64,000 nt of DNA from Terriglobus roseus DSM 18391 (GCF_000265425.1 NC_018014.1:5146001-5210000), one strand, 5' to 3'. Positions 43,476-52,474 are shown, numbered from the stretch's first letter. Notes: generated from the letters alone by a model not told the origin. Translations and numbers: made by a program.

Positions 43476-44683
43476 GATTCAGAAGGAATCGGCTCCGCCA
43501 CCAGTGCACAGTAAGCCAGCGTCGGCAGCATACCGCAGAGCCACAAGCCGCCCTCCCACGACCCCAGCTTCTCTGCGATATGGCCGGGCCCGGCGAGCTT
43601 CTTGCTCAGATCAAGCACGGCTGGCAGACCAAACGTCACCGCGAAAAAGACAAGGAAGATTCTTCGCGCGGGCAAACGGCCGGCAAGCCACAACATCAAG
43701 AGCGCAAGCAACACCAGCATCGTGATGGCCCAGACCGGCCCAATGGAGAGCAGAACGTTCGCCGGCAGCAACGGCAGGCTGCTGAATTTGCGAAGGACGT
43801 GCCAGGGTCCAGACGTCAGATACGATTCAGCATTCCAGTGCAGGAAAACTACCTGCCACACCAGCGCCAACCCAACGCCACCCAAAGCAAGCCAGCGGCC
43901 GACGGCATCCCGCAGCAGAACGGGCAGGATGATAGTGGGAAGACGAAACTGGTCTATCAGCGATGCGGCAAGCACGATAGGTATCTTCACCCAGCCGAGC
44001 TTCCGCCGCTGCTCCGACAGCGCGAGCAAACCGACGCTCAGGATCCCAAAGGTAAGGAAATCTGTACCGTCAAACAGGCCAAGCAGGCAGACAGGGGCGA
44101 CCGCCAGCAGAGCAAGCCAGCCGGCGGTCGTACGTGATCCCGCGCACCACAGCAGCACAGCCAACGTGGCAAGCCATAGCAACAGTAGATTCACCGGATA
44201 CCCCGCGAGGAGCGTCGCTGGCATCTGCAATGCCATCCATCCAGGACCGCAGCTCATCGGGTTCCCCGTCCAAAGCTTCGCTGGCTGGTAGGGCCATTGC
44301 CCATGTGCGAGGAGTTGCCCACCCACCACTACGCAATCGGCCTGGTCGCTGCCACGCCCCTGCTGATGTAGCCGTTGCATGCTGTGATGTCCCGCAAAGA
44401 TCGTCACAGCAAACAGCAGAGCGGCCCCCACAGAAACCACAGTGCGCCAACGCAAGGAAACGATCCAAAGCAGCGGCAGGCACACCAGCACAGTCAGGCC
44501 GGCCATGATCAGCTGCAAAGGAAGATGCAGCAGTCCGGCCACCAAAGGAGCCTTGCCAAGTAGACCAATTCCGGAAAAGACGCTCAGACAGGCAAACGTC
44601 CAGCCCGCAGCTCGCTTCGGAACCGCCACTAACTCGGGTGCATTTTTTGGCAAAGCTGGCTCGCAGCGGAGGAGTCCGCACAA
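43472..44683 (-). CDS. Polytopic membrane protein, GT-C/DUF2029-like
   Basis: Up to 403 residues; no ATG is available and the start (TTG at 44683 or a later GTG) is uncertain. About ten hydrophobic helices. A loop after the second or third helix reads DQADCVVVGGQLLAHGQWPY and LWTGNPMSCGPGWMALQMPA, the pattern of periplasmic active-site loops in GT-C (DUF2029/ArnT-like) glycosyltransferases that use lipid-linked sugars. Its setting in a polysaccharide locus fits transfer of a side-branch sugar. Function inferred. Confidence 0.7.
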   Translation of the reverse strand: MCGLLRCEPALPKNAPELVAVPKRAAGWTFACLSVFSGIGLLGKAPLVAGLLHLPLQLIMAGLTVLVCLPLLWIVSLRWRTVVSVGAALLFAVTIFAGHHSMQRLHQQGRGSDQADCVVVGGQLLAHGQWPYQPAKLWTGNPMSCGPGWMALQMPATLLAGYPVNLLLLWLATLAVLLWCAGSRTTAGWLALLAVAPVCLLGLFDGTDFLTFGILSVGLLALSEQRRKLGWVKIPIVLAASLIDQFRLPTIILPVLLRDAVGRWLALGGVGLALVWQVVFLHWNAESYLTSGPWHVLRKFSSLPLLPANVLLSIGPVWAITMLVLLALLMLWLAGRLPARRIFLVFFAVTFGLPAVLDLSKKLAGPGHIAEKLGSWEGGLWLCGMLPTLAYCALVAEPIPSES

Positions 44684-44748
44684 TGCCGTTAGAATAGCCT
44701 ACAGCCGAGCGCCGCCAATCCGGTGCGCACCTGCCTCGTCACGCAACC

Positions 44749-46044
44749 ATGCTCATCGCCCTACTTACCGCGTACCTCGGCGCACTTACGTTCGCAAACT
44801 ATCGCCTGAAGCGTTCCGTCCTCTACCCGCCATTTCTATTCTGTGGCATGTGGTTTTTGACGATGACGCTGTCGGCGCTACAAATCGTGGAAACCGATCC
44901 ACTACACGGCACAGTTCTCTTTCTCGTTGGAGCCGGTGCTCTTTGCTTCACGATCGGCGGCGCAGTCGCTGCGCTCCTGCCCGCGCCGCTCGTTGAAACG
45001 CGCTTGACACTCTGGCCACGCTCGCGCAAACCCAGGCAAGACCACTTCATGAAGTACGTCTACCTTGGCGTGATGATCCTCTCGATGATCCTCATCGCAC
45101 GCCAGACCATCCTCACGGGTCTATCCCGTGGCGGCGTCGCTGGTATCCTCGCTAACGCGCGGGCAGCCGGCGTGGAAGGAACTGCCGAGGGAGGCTTTGC
45201 ACTCCTGGCTTACATGCCATCCTGGACCATCTACACAGCCGTACTCTTTGCCGTGGAACGAAGAAATCGCATGTTCTGGATCGCTGCGGTTGTGGCCTTT
45301 ATCTCGGCTGTGTTCACGACGGGACGCGCCCCGATCATGCAGCTTTTCATCTCTCTCATCGTGGTCTTCATGGTGCAGACGAATCGTACGCGGTTTCTTC
45401 AGGCTGTCAGGATTGCCCGCATCCCGATGCTTATCTTCTTCGCGCTCTATGTCGGTCTCATCTTCACAACGAAGAATTTATCAACGATGGAGGGTGGCGT
45501 CGTTAGCATCGCTACCTACTTCGTTGTCAGCTATATTGTCGGACCGGTGGCGGCGATGGATTACGTGATCGAGCACCCATCTCTATACAGCGCTGAAGTT
45601 CACCACACCTTCAAATTCCCTCTCGGTATCGCAGCGCGACTGCACCTCTTTGCCTACGAACCGCCCCCCTTGCTCGACACCTTCGTAGCCATCCCGTTTC
45701 CTGCGAACGTGTACACCGGATACAAGTTCTTCTACACAGACTTCGGACTCTTCGGCACCTTGATCGTCGCGCTGGTCATCGGCTTCCTTCACACGTTGCT
45801 TTACCGCAAGGGCACGCAACGCGGCGCGGACGGCGAAATCCGAAGCGAGCTCGGGCTCTATTGCTTTGCCTGCTCCATCACAGCACTCGTCCTGTTCATC
45901 TTCGATGATCTCTATTCCGCGATGGGCCTGAATCTCACAATCCTGCTCTTCGGAAGCCTATACTTCGCCGTCCGGAACTTCAGCCCGCTCGGTGCAGCCG
46001 GACGACGTTCAAGCCCAGCGGCTCACGCAAGCACATTGGCATAG
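44749..46044 (+). CDS. O-antigen/oligosaccharide repeat-unit polymerase (Wzy-like)
   Basis: 431 residues with 10-12 hydrophobic helices (MLIALLTAYLGALTFANYRL, VYLGVMILSMILIARQTILT, LIVALVIGFLHTLLYRKG). The central region TGRAPIMQLFISLIVVFMVQ and the periplasmic loop containing PFPANVYTGYKFFYTDFGLF resemble oligosaccharide repeat-unit polymerases. It would join lipid-linked repeat units in the periplasm with the Wzz-like partner. It overlaps the convergent GT4 gene by 22 bp. Confidence 0.85.
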   Translation: MLIALLTAYLGALTFANYRLKRSVLYPPFLFCGMWFLTMTLSALQIVETDPLHGTVLFLVGAGALCFTIGGAVAALLPAPLVETRLTLWPRSRKPRQDHFMKYVYLGVMILSMILIARQTILTGLSRGGVAGILANARAAGVEGTAEGGFALLAYMPSWTIYTAVLFAVERRNRMFWIAAVVAFISAVFTTGRAPIMQLFISLIVVFMVQTNRTRFLQAVRIARIPMLIFFALYVGLIFTTKNLSTMEGGVVSIATYFVVSYIVGPVAAMDYVIEHPSLYSAEVHHTFKFPLGIAARLHLFAYEPPPLLDTFVAIPFPANVYTGYKFFYTDFGLFGTLIVALVIGFLHTLLYRKGTQRGADGEIRSELGLYCFACSITALVLFIFDDLYSAMGLNLTILLFGSLYFAVRNFSPLGAAGRRSSPAAHASTLA

Positions 46045-47123
46045 AGTTCCCTATGCAATAACCCAGTGGCTGCTGCGCTAAACAGCCCCGCACGCACCTT
46101 GGCTGCAGCCGCATACTGCGCACGAAGCCCATCATCCTCGATCAGCGTCCGCATCGCTCGCACCAGCGCAGCCGTATCCGCCGGCGGAACCGTAATCCCC
46201 GTCTCGCCATCAACAGAAACCTCGGGCACAGCCGACTCGATATCCGTATTGATCACCGGCAGCCCCGCCGCCATAGCCTCCAGCTGCACCAGCCCAAACG
46301 ACTCCGCACGCGTGATCGACGGCATCACGAACAGTTCCGCCGCATGCAGGTAAGGCTGCACCGCATGCACAAATCCCAGGAAGTGCACACGATCACGCAC
46401 CCCTGCCTTCACGGCCACTCGCTCCAGATCCGCACGCAGCGGTCCGCGTCCGATCAGCATCAGCGTGCCCGGCACATCCCGCATTGCCCTCAGCAGATAC
46501 TTGAATCCCTTGTAGGGCACCAGCCGTCCCGCCGTCACCAGGATCGGCCCCGCATACTTCGCGCGAATCCTGCGGGCATCCGCCAGTACCTCCGCCGTCG
46601 GCTCCGGGACATCCAGCCCCAGCGGAATAATGCGGCACTTCTCGCGAAATGGCCGCAACTCATCCGAGCTGTCCGCATAACGCGCCGAAGACACCACAAT
46701 TGCATCCGCTCGCTGCATCGCGCGACGATTGATCGGATCAGTTAACTTTCTTAACCATGCGCGATTCAGCGTATCGCCATGGTGCGTCATCACCAGCCGC
46801 CCGGGGTGCCCACTCGCCAGGAACGCCGCCACCGCCGCGGGGTTCGGCACATGCAGATGCACCAGGTCATCCTTGCGCCCATGCAGCCGCGTCAGAAAGC
46901 TCGGGGTGATCGGCATCGATGCCACCGCACCAAACGTCGCCAGCCGCGTCACCGTCGCACCATCCAGATGCTCCGTCACCGTCCGCGATCGTTCATTCGA
47001 TACCAGCACCGAAACATCCGCGGAGTCGCTCTGGTAGCCTACGAGACTGCGAAGATGCGTCTCCATCCCACCCGGATGGGGAGGATAAAACTTGCCGACG
47101 TGGAGAATGGATGGCCGCTTCAT
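46023..47123 (-). CDS. Family 4 glycosyltransferase
   Basis: 366 residues. GT-B fold: ILHVGKFYPPHPGGMETHLR at the N-terminus, VHLHVPNPAAVAAF, VMTHHGDTLNR, then the donor domain ILVTAGRLVPYKGFKYLLRA and the E-x7-E motif ITRAESFGLVQLEAMAAGLP. Typical of lipid-linked mannosyl- or glucosyl-transferases. Divergent from the next GT4 with only 48 bp between starts, and convergent with the Wzy gene. Confidence 0.92.
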   Translation of the reverse strand: MKRPSILHVGKFYPPHPGGMETHLRSLVGYQSDSADVSVLVSNERSRTVTEHLDGATVTRLATFGAVASMPITPSFLTRLHGRKDDLVHLHVPNPAAVAAFLASGHPGRLVMTHHGDTLNRAWLRKLTDPINRRAMQRADAIVVSSARYADSSDELRPFREKCRIIPLGLDVPEPTAEVLADARRIRAKYAGPILVTAGRLVPYKGFKYLLRAMRDVPGTLMLIGRGPLRADLERVAVKAGVRDRVHFLGFVHAVQPYLHAAELFVMPSITRAESFGLVQLEAMAAGLPVINTDIESAVPEVSVDGETGITVPPADTAALVRAMRTLIEDDGLRAQYAAAAKVRAGLFSAAATGLLHRELYANVLA

Positions 47124-47171
47124 ACTGCTGTATCAGCATATCGTCCGCACGCGCGAGAAGCGCAAAACGCC

Positions 47172-48323
47172 ATGCGCAATAGCACGCCCCACATCGAACC
47201 ACTAGCCGTTCCGGAACGCCGCATCGCCATCAACGGTCGCTTCCTGACACAGGCCATCACCGGCGTGCAGCGCTACGCGCTCGAGGTCGTGCGCGCGCTC
47301 GACAAACTCCTCGCCGATGGCCTGATCCCCACGCCCACCGAGCCAGTGCAGATCCTCGCGCCGCCCGGCACACACATCGCAGAACCCTTCCAGACCCTCC
47401 AACTTCGCCACGTAGGCCACGGCAACGGCCAACTCTGGGAGCAGCTCTCGCTGCCCCTCTACTGCCGCAACGCGGTACTCTTCACCCCCGCCGGCGGATC
47501 GCCATTGCTCCATCGCCGCCACGTCTTCACCCTCCCGGACGCCGGCGTCTTCGCCACCCCACAGGCGTACACAGCGGCCTACCGGGCCTGGTACAGCACG
47601 CACCACCGTCTCGCCGTAACCAACCCTGACCTACAGCTCCTGACCGTCTCACAGTTCTCGCGCCGTGAACTCGCGCGCACCCTGCACCTCGACCCCGCAA
47701 AGATCGCCGTAACGCTCGAGGGCCACGAACACGCTCTCGCACCCACCGCTGATCCCACCATCCTGGGCCGCCTCGGCCTCCATCCCGGCGGCTTCTTGCT
47801 GGGCGTAGGGTCCGCCAATCCCAACAAGAACTTCCAAGCCCTCCTTGCAGCGTTCGGAATCCTGCGCGACACCATGCCCCCCGACACCGCACCAACCCTG
47901 GTCGTCGTTGGCGGAGGGGACGCCCGCATCTTCGGTGCCGACGCCCACGCCCTTGAAGGCGTCGTCCGCGCCGGCTACCTCACCGACGGAGAACTCCGAG
48001 CCCTCTACGAAGCCGCAGCCGCCTTCCTCTTCCCATCCACCTACGAAGGCTTCGGCCTGCCGCCGCTCGAAGCCATGGCGCTCGGCTGCCCCGTCATCTG
48101 CTCCAACGCCGCCTCGCTGCCAGAGGTCGTCGGCAACGCCGCACTCATGGTCGATCCGCACGATGCACCCGCCATCGCCGCCGCCATGCGCACGCTCCTG
48201 ACGGACGCTGCAGCGCGCCACGATCTCATCGGCCGCGGACGCGCACAGGCGGCCCGCTTTACCTGGGAAGCGACCGCCATCGCCACGTGGAACCTGCTGC
48301 TCGCGTCGGCACGCACCCAATGA
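47172..48323 (+). CDS. Family 4 glycosyltransferase
   Basis: 383 residues from the ATG at 47172 (the frame is open further left but antisense to the preceding gene). N-terminal domain: RRIAINGRFLTQAITGVQRY and FTPAGGSPLLHRRHVFTLPD; donor domain: LLGVGSANPNKNFQALLAAF and FLFPSTYEGFGLPPLEAMAL, with the E-x7-E residues. This is the mannosyltransferase-like subgroup (GVQRY start) common in exopolysaccharide clusters. Ends right at folC. Confidence 0.92.
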   Translation: MRNSTPHIEPLAVPERRIAINGRFLTQAITGVQRYALEVVRALDKLLADGLIPTPTEPVQILAPPGTHIAEPFQTLQLRHVGHGNGQLWEQLSLPLYCRNAVLFTPAGGSPLLHRRHVFTLPDAGVFATPQAYTAAYRAWYSTHHRLAVTNPDLQLLTVSQFSRRELARTLHLDPAKIAVTLEGHEHALAPTADPTILGRLGLHPGGFLLGVGSANPNKNFQALLAAFGILRDTMPPDTAPTLVVVGGGDARIFGADAHALEGVVRAGYLTDGELRALYEAAAAFLFPSTYEGFGLPPLEAMALGCPVICSNAASLPEVVGNAALMVDPHDAPAIAAAMRTLLTDAAARHDLIGRGRAQAARFTWEATAIATWNLLLASARTQ

Positions 48324-48349
48324 CGCCGCGCTCGCCTACAATCATCAGC

Positions 48350-49723
48350 ATGTCGTACGCGGTTGCCGTGGAACATCTCTACGCCCTCAGTGGCGAGCTT
48401 GCGCCTGCCGCGCCGGGCGCGCCCCGCCGCAAATTCGACCTCGCGCACATGCGTACACTCGCAGCAGCGCTCGGCGATCCCCAGAAGAACTTCAAGGCGG
48501 TCCTCATCGCCGGCACCAACGGTAAAGGCTCGACGGCCTCCACGCTCGCCAGCATTCTCAGCGTCAGTGGCCTGCGCACCGGGCTTTACACCTCACCGCA
48601 CATGCTCCGAGTCAACGAGCGTGTGCAGATCAGCGGCATCACACCCGGTGCCAACTCACTCGCAGAGATCGACGACGATACTTTCGCGCGCCTCTACTTC
48701 CGGGTCGACGACGCAGCCAACCGCCTCGTCGCCGAAGGCAAGCTACCGCACACACCCAGCTTCTTTGAAGTGGTCACCGCCATCGCCTTCCTCGCCTTCG
48801 CCGAGGCAAAGATCGACATCGCAGTCCTCGAAGTCGGAATGGGCGGACGCCTGGACGCCACCAACATCGTCGAACCCGCCGTCTCCGTTATTACAGACAT
48901 CGCACTCGACCACACCGAGTGGCTCGGCAGCACGCTCACTGAGATCGCCCGCGAAAAAGCCGGCATCCTGCGTCCCGGTGGCCGCATGATCACCCTGCCA
49001 CAGCACCCTGAGGCCAACATCGCTATCGGCGAAATCGCCATGAGCCTCGGTGTCACCGGCATCAACGCTGCGGCCTACCTGCCGGAACGCGGCGCCCCAC
49101 GCGGTCCCTACCCGCTCTCGATTAACGGCGAAACCATCACGATCGCGCCCGTTCTCATCGGCGACCACCAGAACCGAAACCTCGCCCTCGCGATCGCTTC
49201 CGCAGTAGAACTTCAATCGAATGAACACCTTACAGCGATCACGCCTTCGTCCATCGAGGCTGGCGTCCGTCTGACCCGCTGGCCGGGACGCCTCGAATCC
49301 ATCGCCTCACCCACCGGCAGCGGCACCATTCTGCTCGATGTCGCGCACAATCCCGCCGGCGCCTGGACGCTGCGTTCTCATCTCACGCACGCCATCGACG
49401 ACGGACGCCTGCCCGGTCCGCGCACCCTCGTCTTCTCCGCACTCCGCGACAAATCCGTCCGCGAGATGGCTCAGATCCTCTTCCCAAGCTTCGATGAACC
49501 CGGCGACCGCATCCTGCTCGCTCCCGTAAACTCGCCGCGCGCAAGCTCCGGCGAAGAACTCGCCGCAGTCGCCTCCGCTCTTGACACACCCGTCATCATC
49601 TGCGCGTCCGTAGCGGAAGCCATGAAACTGGCCTCAGCAGAACCCGGCAGCGTAGTCGTTTCCGGCTCCGTATACCTCGTGGGAGAAGTCAAAGCCTGGA
49701 TCGAGCGAGGCGCCACCGCGTGA
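48350..49723 (+). CDS. folC: Bifunctional folylpolyglutamate synthase/dihydrofolate synthase
   Basis: 457 residues from the ATG at 48350 (MSYAVAVEHLYALSGELA); an ATG at 48320 overlapping the GT4 stop would add ten residues. Mur-ligase family: P-loop VLIAGTNGKGSTASTLASIL, TSPHMLRVNERVQISG, EVGMGGRLDATNIV, ALDHTEWLGSTLTEIAREKA, and the C-terminal LLDVAHNPAGAW. It ligates glutamate to dihydropteroate and to folates. It overlaps plsC by GTGA. Confidence 0.95.
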   Translation: MSYAVAVEHLYALSGELAPAAPGAPRRKFDLAHMRTLAAALGDPQKNFKAVLIAGTNGKGSTASTLASILSVSGLRTGLYTSPHMLRVNERVQISGITPGANSLAEIDDDTFARLYFRVDDAANRLVAEGKLPHTPSFFEVVTAIAFLAFAEAKIDIAVLEVGMGGRLDATNIVEPAVSVITDIALDHTEWLGSTLTEIAREKAGILRPGGRMITLPQHPEANIAIGEIAMSLGVTGINAAAYLPERGAPRGPYPLSINGETITIAPVLIGDHQNRNLALAIASAVELQSNEHLTAITPSSIEAGVRLTRWPGRLESIASPTGSGTILLDVAHNPAGAWTLRSHLTHAIDDGRLPGPRTLVFSALRDKSVREMAQILFPSFDEPGDRILLAPVNSPRASSGEELAAVASALDTPVIICASVAEAMKLASAEPGSVVVSGSVYLVGEVKAWIERGATA

Positions 49724-50505
49724 AGAAGCTGCTTCCCTGGATCTCGTATCTGGTTTTGATCCCCCTGATGGCATTCGTGACCATCATCTGCGGCCTGTTC
49801 TCGCTGCTCTTCTCGCTCTGGGACAAGTCCGGACGCCAGCAACACGCCATGGCGCAGTTCTGGGCAAAGCTGATGCTCGGCATCTCGCTCTCGCCGGTCA
49901 CAGTAGTTAATCCCAGGAACCTGCGCTTTGGTACGGCGGCCGTCTTCGCCTGCAACCACCTCAGTTACATGGACACGCCGGCCCTCTTCGGCTCGCTGCC
50001 CTTCCAGTTCCGCATCCTGGCCAATCACTACCTCTTCCGCTACCCGTTCATCGGCTGGCACCTCACGCGCTCCGGCCAGGTCCCCATCGACCAGTCCAGC
50101 ATGCGTTCCCAGGTCGCAGGCCTCATGCGCGGCGTCGCCAGCCTCAAATCCGGCATGCCGATCCTCATCTTCCCAGATGGCAGCCGCTCTTCTGACGGCC
50201 ACGTCCGCCAGTTCATGGCCGGCGCGGCCTATATGGCCATCAAGGCCCAAGTGCCGCTCGTTCCGCTCGCACTCATCGGCACCTTCGAACTGCTGCCCAT
50301 GCACACCTACCACCTCACACCGCGACCACTCATGCTCGTCGCCTGCGAACCCATCCCCACGGTCGGGATGACGACGAAGGACGCAGACAGGCTGACCAAC
50401 CGCCTGATGGAAACGATCGCAGCAGAGTATTACGAGCGCTCCCCGCTCAACCGCCCGGAACCCCTCCCGGAAAGCCAGGCAAAAATCCCAAGCGCCCAGC
50501 TCTAG
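49720..50505 (+). CDS. plsC: 1-acyl-sn-glycerol-3-phosphate acyltransferase
   Basis: 261 residues from a GTG overlapping the folC stop. N-terminal membrane helix (ISYLVLIPLMAFVTIICGLF) followed by the acyltransferase motifs NHLSYMDTP (NHx4D) and FPDGSRSSDG, where the usual FPEGTRS has Asp for Glu, and VPLVPLALIGTFELLP. It makes phosphatidic acid from lysophosphatidic acid at the inner membrane. Confidence 0.93.
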   Translation: MKKLLPWISYLVLIPLMAFVTIICGLFSLLFSLWDKSGRQQHAMAQFWAKLMLGISLSPVTVVNPRNLRFGTAAVFACNHLSYMDTPALFGSLPFQFRILANHYLFRYPFIGWHLTRSGQVPIDQSSMRSQVAGLMRGVASLKSGMPILIFPDGSRSSDGHVRQFMAGAAYMAIKAQVPLVPLALIGTFELLPMHTYHLTPRPLMLVACEPIPTVGMTTKDADRLTNRLMETIAAEYYERSPLNRPEPLPESQAKIPSAQL

Positions 50506-50658
50506 CTCTTCGCTCCCGGTGAACACCAGTGCAGAGACCGCAAATCCCTTCCAATCACGAATCACGGGATCGCAAAAACACGCCAAGACATCTGCGACTC
50601 CACGATAAGCGCATAAGGCGCGGTCTCCATGCCCGGGGAGCCTTAGGCGGCCGCACCG

Positions 50659-50840
50659 ATCAAGCGCACTGAAGGTGCGCGGCATCTACCGGAGAAGTTC
50701 CTGCCCAACAATCAAGCGCACTGAAGGTGCGCGGCATCTACCGGAGAACTCCCTGCCCGACAATCAAGCGCACTGACCATGCGCGGCATCTACCGGAGAA
50801 CTTCCTGCCCAACAATCAAGCGCACTGAAGGTGCGCGACT
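50659..50840. repeat. Four 52-bp tandem repeats with conserved hairpins
   Basis: Units start at 50659, 50711, 50763 and 50815 with an exact 52-bp period: ATCAAGCGCACTGAAGGTGC then GCGGCATCTACCGGAGAA and CTTCCTGCCCAACA. Each holds a GCGCAC-TGAAG-GTGCGC hairpin; in unit 3 the arms are GCGCA/TGCGC, still paired. Unit 4 switches after GCGCGA into the D block. Confidence 0.85.
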
Positions 50841-50908
50841 TCCTAGCCCAGGGCGAAGCCCTGGGTCTAGTCGTTCGGAAGATCTGCGGGCTGTAGGCCC
50901 GCGACAAA
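50837..50908. repeat. Composite palindromic repeat D+C, copy 2
   Basis: Block D (50837-50867, CCCAGGGC-GAA-GCCCTGGG) differs from copy 1 at 7351-7381 by one base; hairpin C follows at 50886-50908 (GCGGGCTGTAGGCCCGCGAC) with one change in the loop. The order D then C is the same in both places. Confidence 0.75.
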
Positions 50909-50971
50909 GGCCTCCATGCCCGGAAACACTTGGGCGAACCGGCCAAACACCCGCCGGTCGTAAAATCACCC

Positions 50972-51715
50972 ATGATGAAGCCACGCATCCTGATTCCCGT
51001 CCCAACCAGCTTCGACGAGCCCTACAACGCCGCCAACTGGTCCAACTACGCCGCTGCCATCTCCGCGGCGGGCGGCGATCCGGTTCGCCTCGAACTAACC
51101 CACACCGCTGCCGAGATCGACGCACTCGTCGATCAGGCCCAGGGCATCCTTCTCCCCGGCAGCGGCGCCGACGTCGACCCGTCCCACTACGGCCACGAAC
51201 GCATCCCAGAGTGCGCCGAGGCTGACAATCTCCGCGAACAGACCGACCATGCCCTCTTCGCCGCTGCGGAGCGCACCAAGAAGCCCCTGCTGGGCATCTG
51301 TTTCGGTACGCAATCCATGAATGTCTTCTATGGCGGCACCCTCCATCAGGACATTGACCCGCTTCCGGTCAATCACCGGGCAGGCCGAGCCGTCATCACG
51401 GCTCACCCGGTCCTGTTTCCCGTCGACAGCCGACTCGGCAAGATAGTCGTCGCTTCCGGCGAAGCCGTAGCCGAAGATGAAGAATTTGCCCGCCTCCCCG
51501 TGAACTCCAGTCACCACCAGGCCATCGCAGCCCCCGGGGACGAGCTCCGCGTCGTCGCCCGCTGCCCGGCTGACGCCGTCATTGAAGCCATTGAAGGCCC
51601 CGACCCGGCCCACTGGCTGATCGGCGTGCAGTGGCACCCTGAGCGCACAACGGAGACCAGCGCCGCCTCGCGAAGCATCTTCCAGTCCTTCGTCGAAGCC
51701 GCCAGGAACGCATAG
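50972..51715 (+). CDS. Class I glutamine-amidotransferase-like hydrolase (peptidase C26)
   Basis: 247 residues from the ATG at 50972 (next ATG at 50975). Seen: GILLPGSGADVDPSHYG, nucleophile elbow LLGICFGTQSMNVFYGG with Cys110, SSHHQAIAAPGDELRVVARC and VQWHPERTTE (catalytic His/Glu). This is the gamma-glutamyl-GABA hydrolase (PuuD-like) family, which cleaves gamma-glutamyl amides. It is directly followed by rsmG with no gap. Confidence 0.92.
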   Translation: MMKPRILIPVPTSFDEPYNAANWSNYAAAISAAGGDPVRLELTHTAAEIDALVDQAQGILLPGSGADVDPSHYGHERIPECAEADNLREQTDHALFAAAERTKKPLLGICFGTQSMNVFYGGTLHQDIDPLPVNHRAGRAVITAHPVLFPVDSRLGKIVVASGEAVAEDEEFARLPVNSSHHQAIAAPGDELRVVARCPADAVIEAIEGPDPAHWLIGVQWHPERTTETSAASRSIFQSFVEAARNA

Positions 51716-52330
51716 ATGCCCACTCTCCTCGAAAACCGTATCGCCGACTTGCTGGAACCCTATCTCGCGGGTGGCCCGGAGCTCGCCGCCGACCTCATCC
51801 CCCGTATGAGCCGCTATCTCGACCTGCTCATGCTCTGGAACGCGAAGACCAACCTCACAGCCATCCGCGAACCGGCGCAACTCGTGCAGCGTCAACTGGG
51901 CGAGAGCCTCTTCGCGGCCCGCTTCCTCCCAGCCACCGGCACATTGCTGGACTTTGGCTCCGGTGGCGGCTTTCCTGGCATCCCGCTGCAACTCGCATTC
52001 CCAGACCTGCGGGTAACGCTCGCGGAATCCCAGGGTAAGAAGGCCGGTTTCCTGCGGGAAGCGACGCGTTCCCTGGCATTGAATGCCGAAGTCTGGTCCT
52101 CCCGCGTGGAAAGCATGCCGTCAGATCGCTCTTTCGACATCGTTGCCATGCGGGCCGTCGATCAAGCAGCAGCCATGCTCCCCATAGCCCAGGAGCGTGT
52201 GGCCCACACAGGCCAGCTCCTCCGCTACCTCCCGGCAAGCGAGGAAACTCACCTCGGTGAATGGGACCTGACGCAAGAAGCCCAGGTCCCACTCTCCCAA
52301 GGCCGCATAGCCCTTTGGAAGCGAGCTTAG
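51716..52330 (+). CDS. rsmG: 16S rRNA (guanine-527-N7)-methyltransferase
   Basis: 204 residues. N-terminal helical cap with LMLWNAKTNLTAIREPAQLV, SAM-binding motif LLDFGSGGGFPGIPLQLAFP, ESQGKKAGFLREATRSL and AMRAVDQAAAML. It methylates G527 of 16S rRNA; loss gives low-level streptomycin resistance in other bacteria. Its ATG follows the C26 stop immediately. The rsmG-parA-parB order is a common origin-proximal arrangement. Slightly shorter at the C-terminus than E. coli RsmG. Confidence 0.94.
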   Translation: MPTLLENRIADLLEPYLAGGPELAADLIPRMSRYLDLLMLWNAKTNLTAIREPAQLVQRQLGESLFAARFLPATGTLLDFGSGGGFPGIPLQLAFPDLRVTLAESQGKKAGFLREATRSLALNAEVWSSRVESMPSDRSFDIVAMRAVDQAAAMLPIAQERVAHTGQLLRYLPASEETHLGEWDLTQEAQVPLSQGRIALWKRA

Positions 52331-52334
52331 TAGA

Positions 52335-52350
52335 CGTTCCACGTGGAACA
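52335..52350. promoter_or_regulatory. parS site 1
   Basis: CGTTCCACGTGGAACA: the 14-bp palindrome GTTCCACGTGGAAC matches the known parS consensus type (TGTTNCACGTGNAACA) bound by ParB; one outer base differs. Five bases after the rsmG stop. Confidence 0.9.
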
Positions 52351-52378
52351 TCCAGGCCTCTCCCATCGTTCACTCAGA

Positions 52379-52394
52379 TGTTCCACGTGGAACA
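52379..52394. promoter_or_regulatory. parS site 2
   Basis: TGTTCCACGTGGAACA, a perfect 16-bp palindrome of the parS type, 44 bp from site 1. Confidence 0.95.
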
Positions 52395-52417
52395 TCTCGA
52401 CCTGAATTCCTCACCCA

Positions 52418-52433
52418 TGTTCCACGTGGAACA
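52418..52433. promoter_or_regulatory. parS site 3
   Basis: TGTTCCACGTGGAACA, identical to site 2 and 39 bp from it, 41 bp before the parA start. Confidence 0.95.
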
Positions 52434-52474
52434 ACAGTCCCGCCACCCCATCCTGCTACTCTTGCCCAAGACAC

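Larger units (their letters stand above)
50506..50971. other. Intergenic region of 466 bp filled with repeats
   Basis: Contains four 52-bp tandem repeat units (50659-50840) running directly into the composite D+C repeat (to 50908). No coding frame is convincing. The stretch 50506-50658 shows no clear structure. Confidence 0.7.

Noticed and set aside
50659-50840. Possible CRISPR array
   Set aside because: The 52-bp units are near-identical throughout, so there are no variable spacers, and no cas genes are near.
52331-52474. Chromosomal origin (oriC) near parS
   Set aside because: No cluster of TTATNCACA DnaA boxes or AT-rich unwinding element was seen, and dnaA/dnaN are absent from the window.
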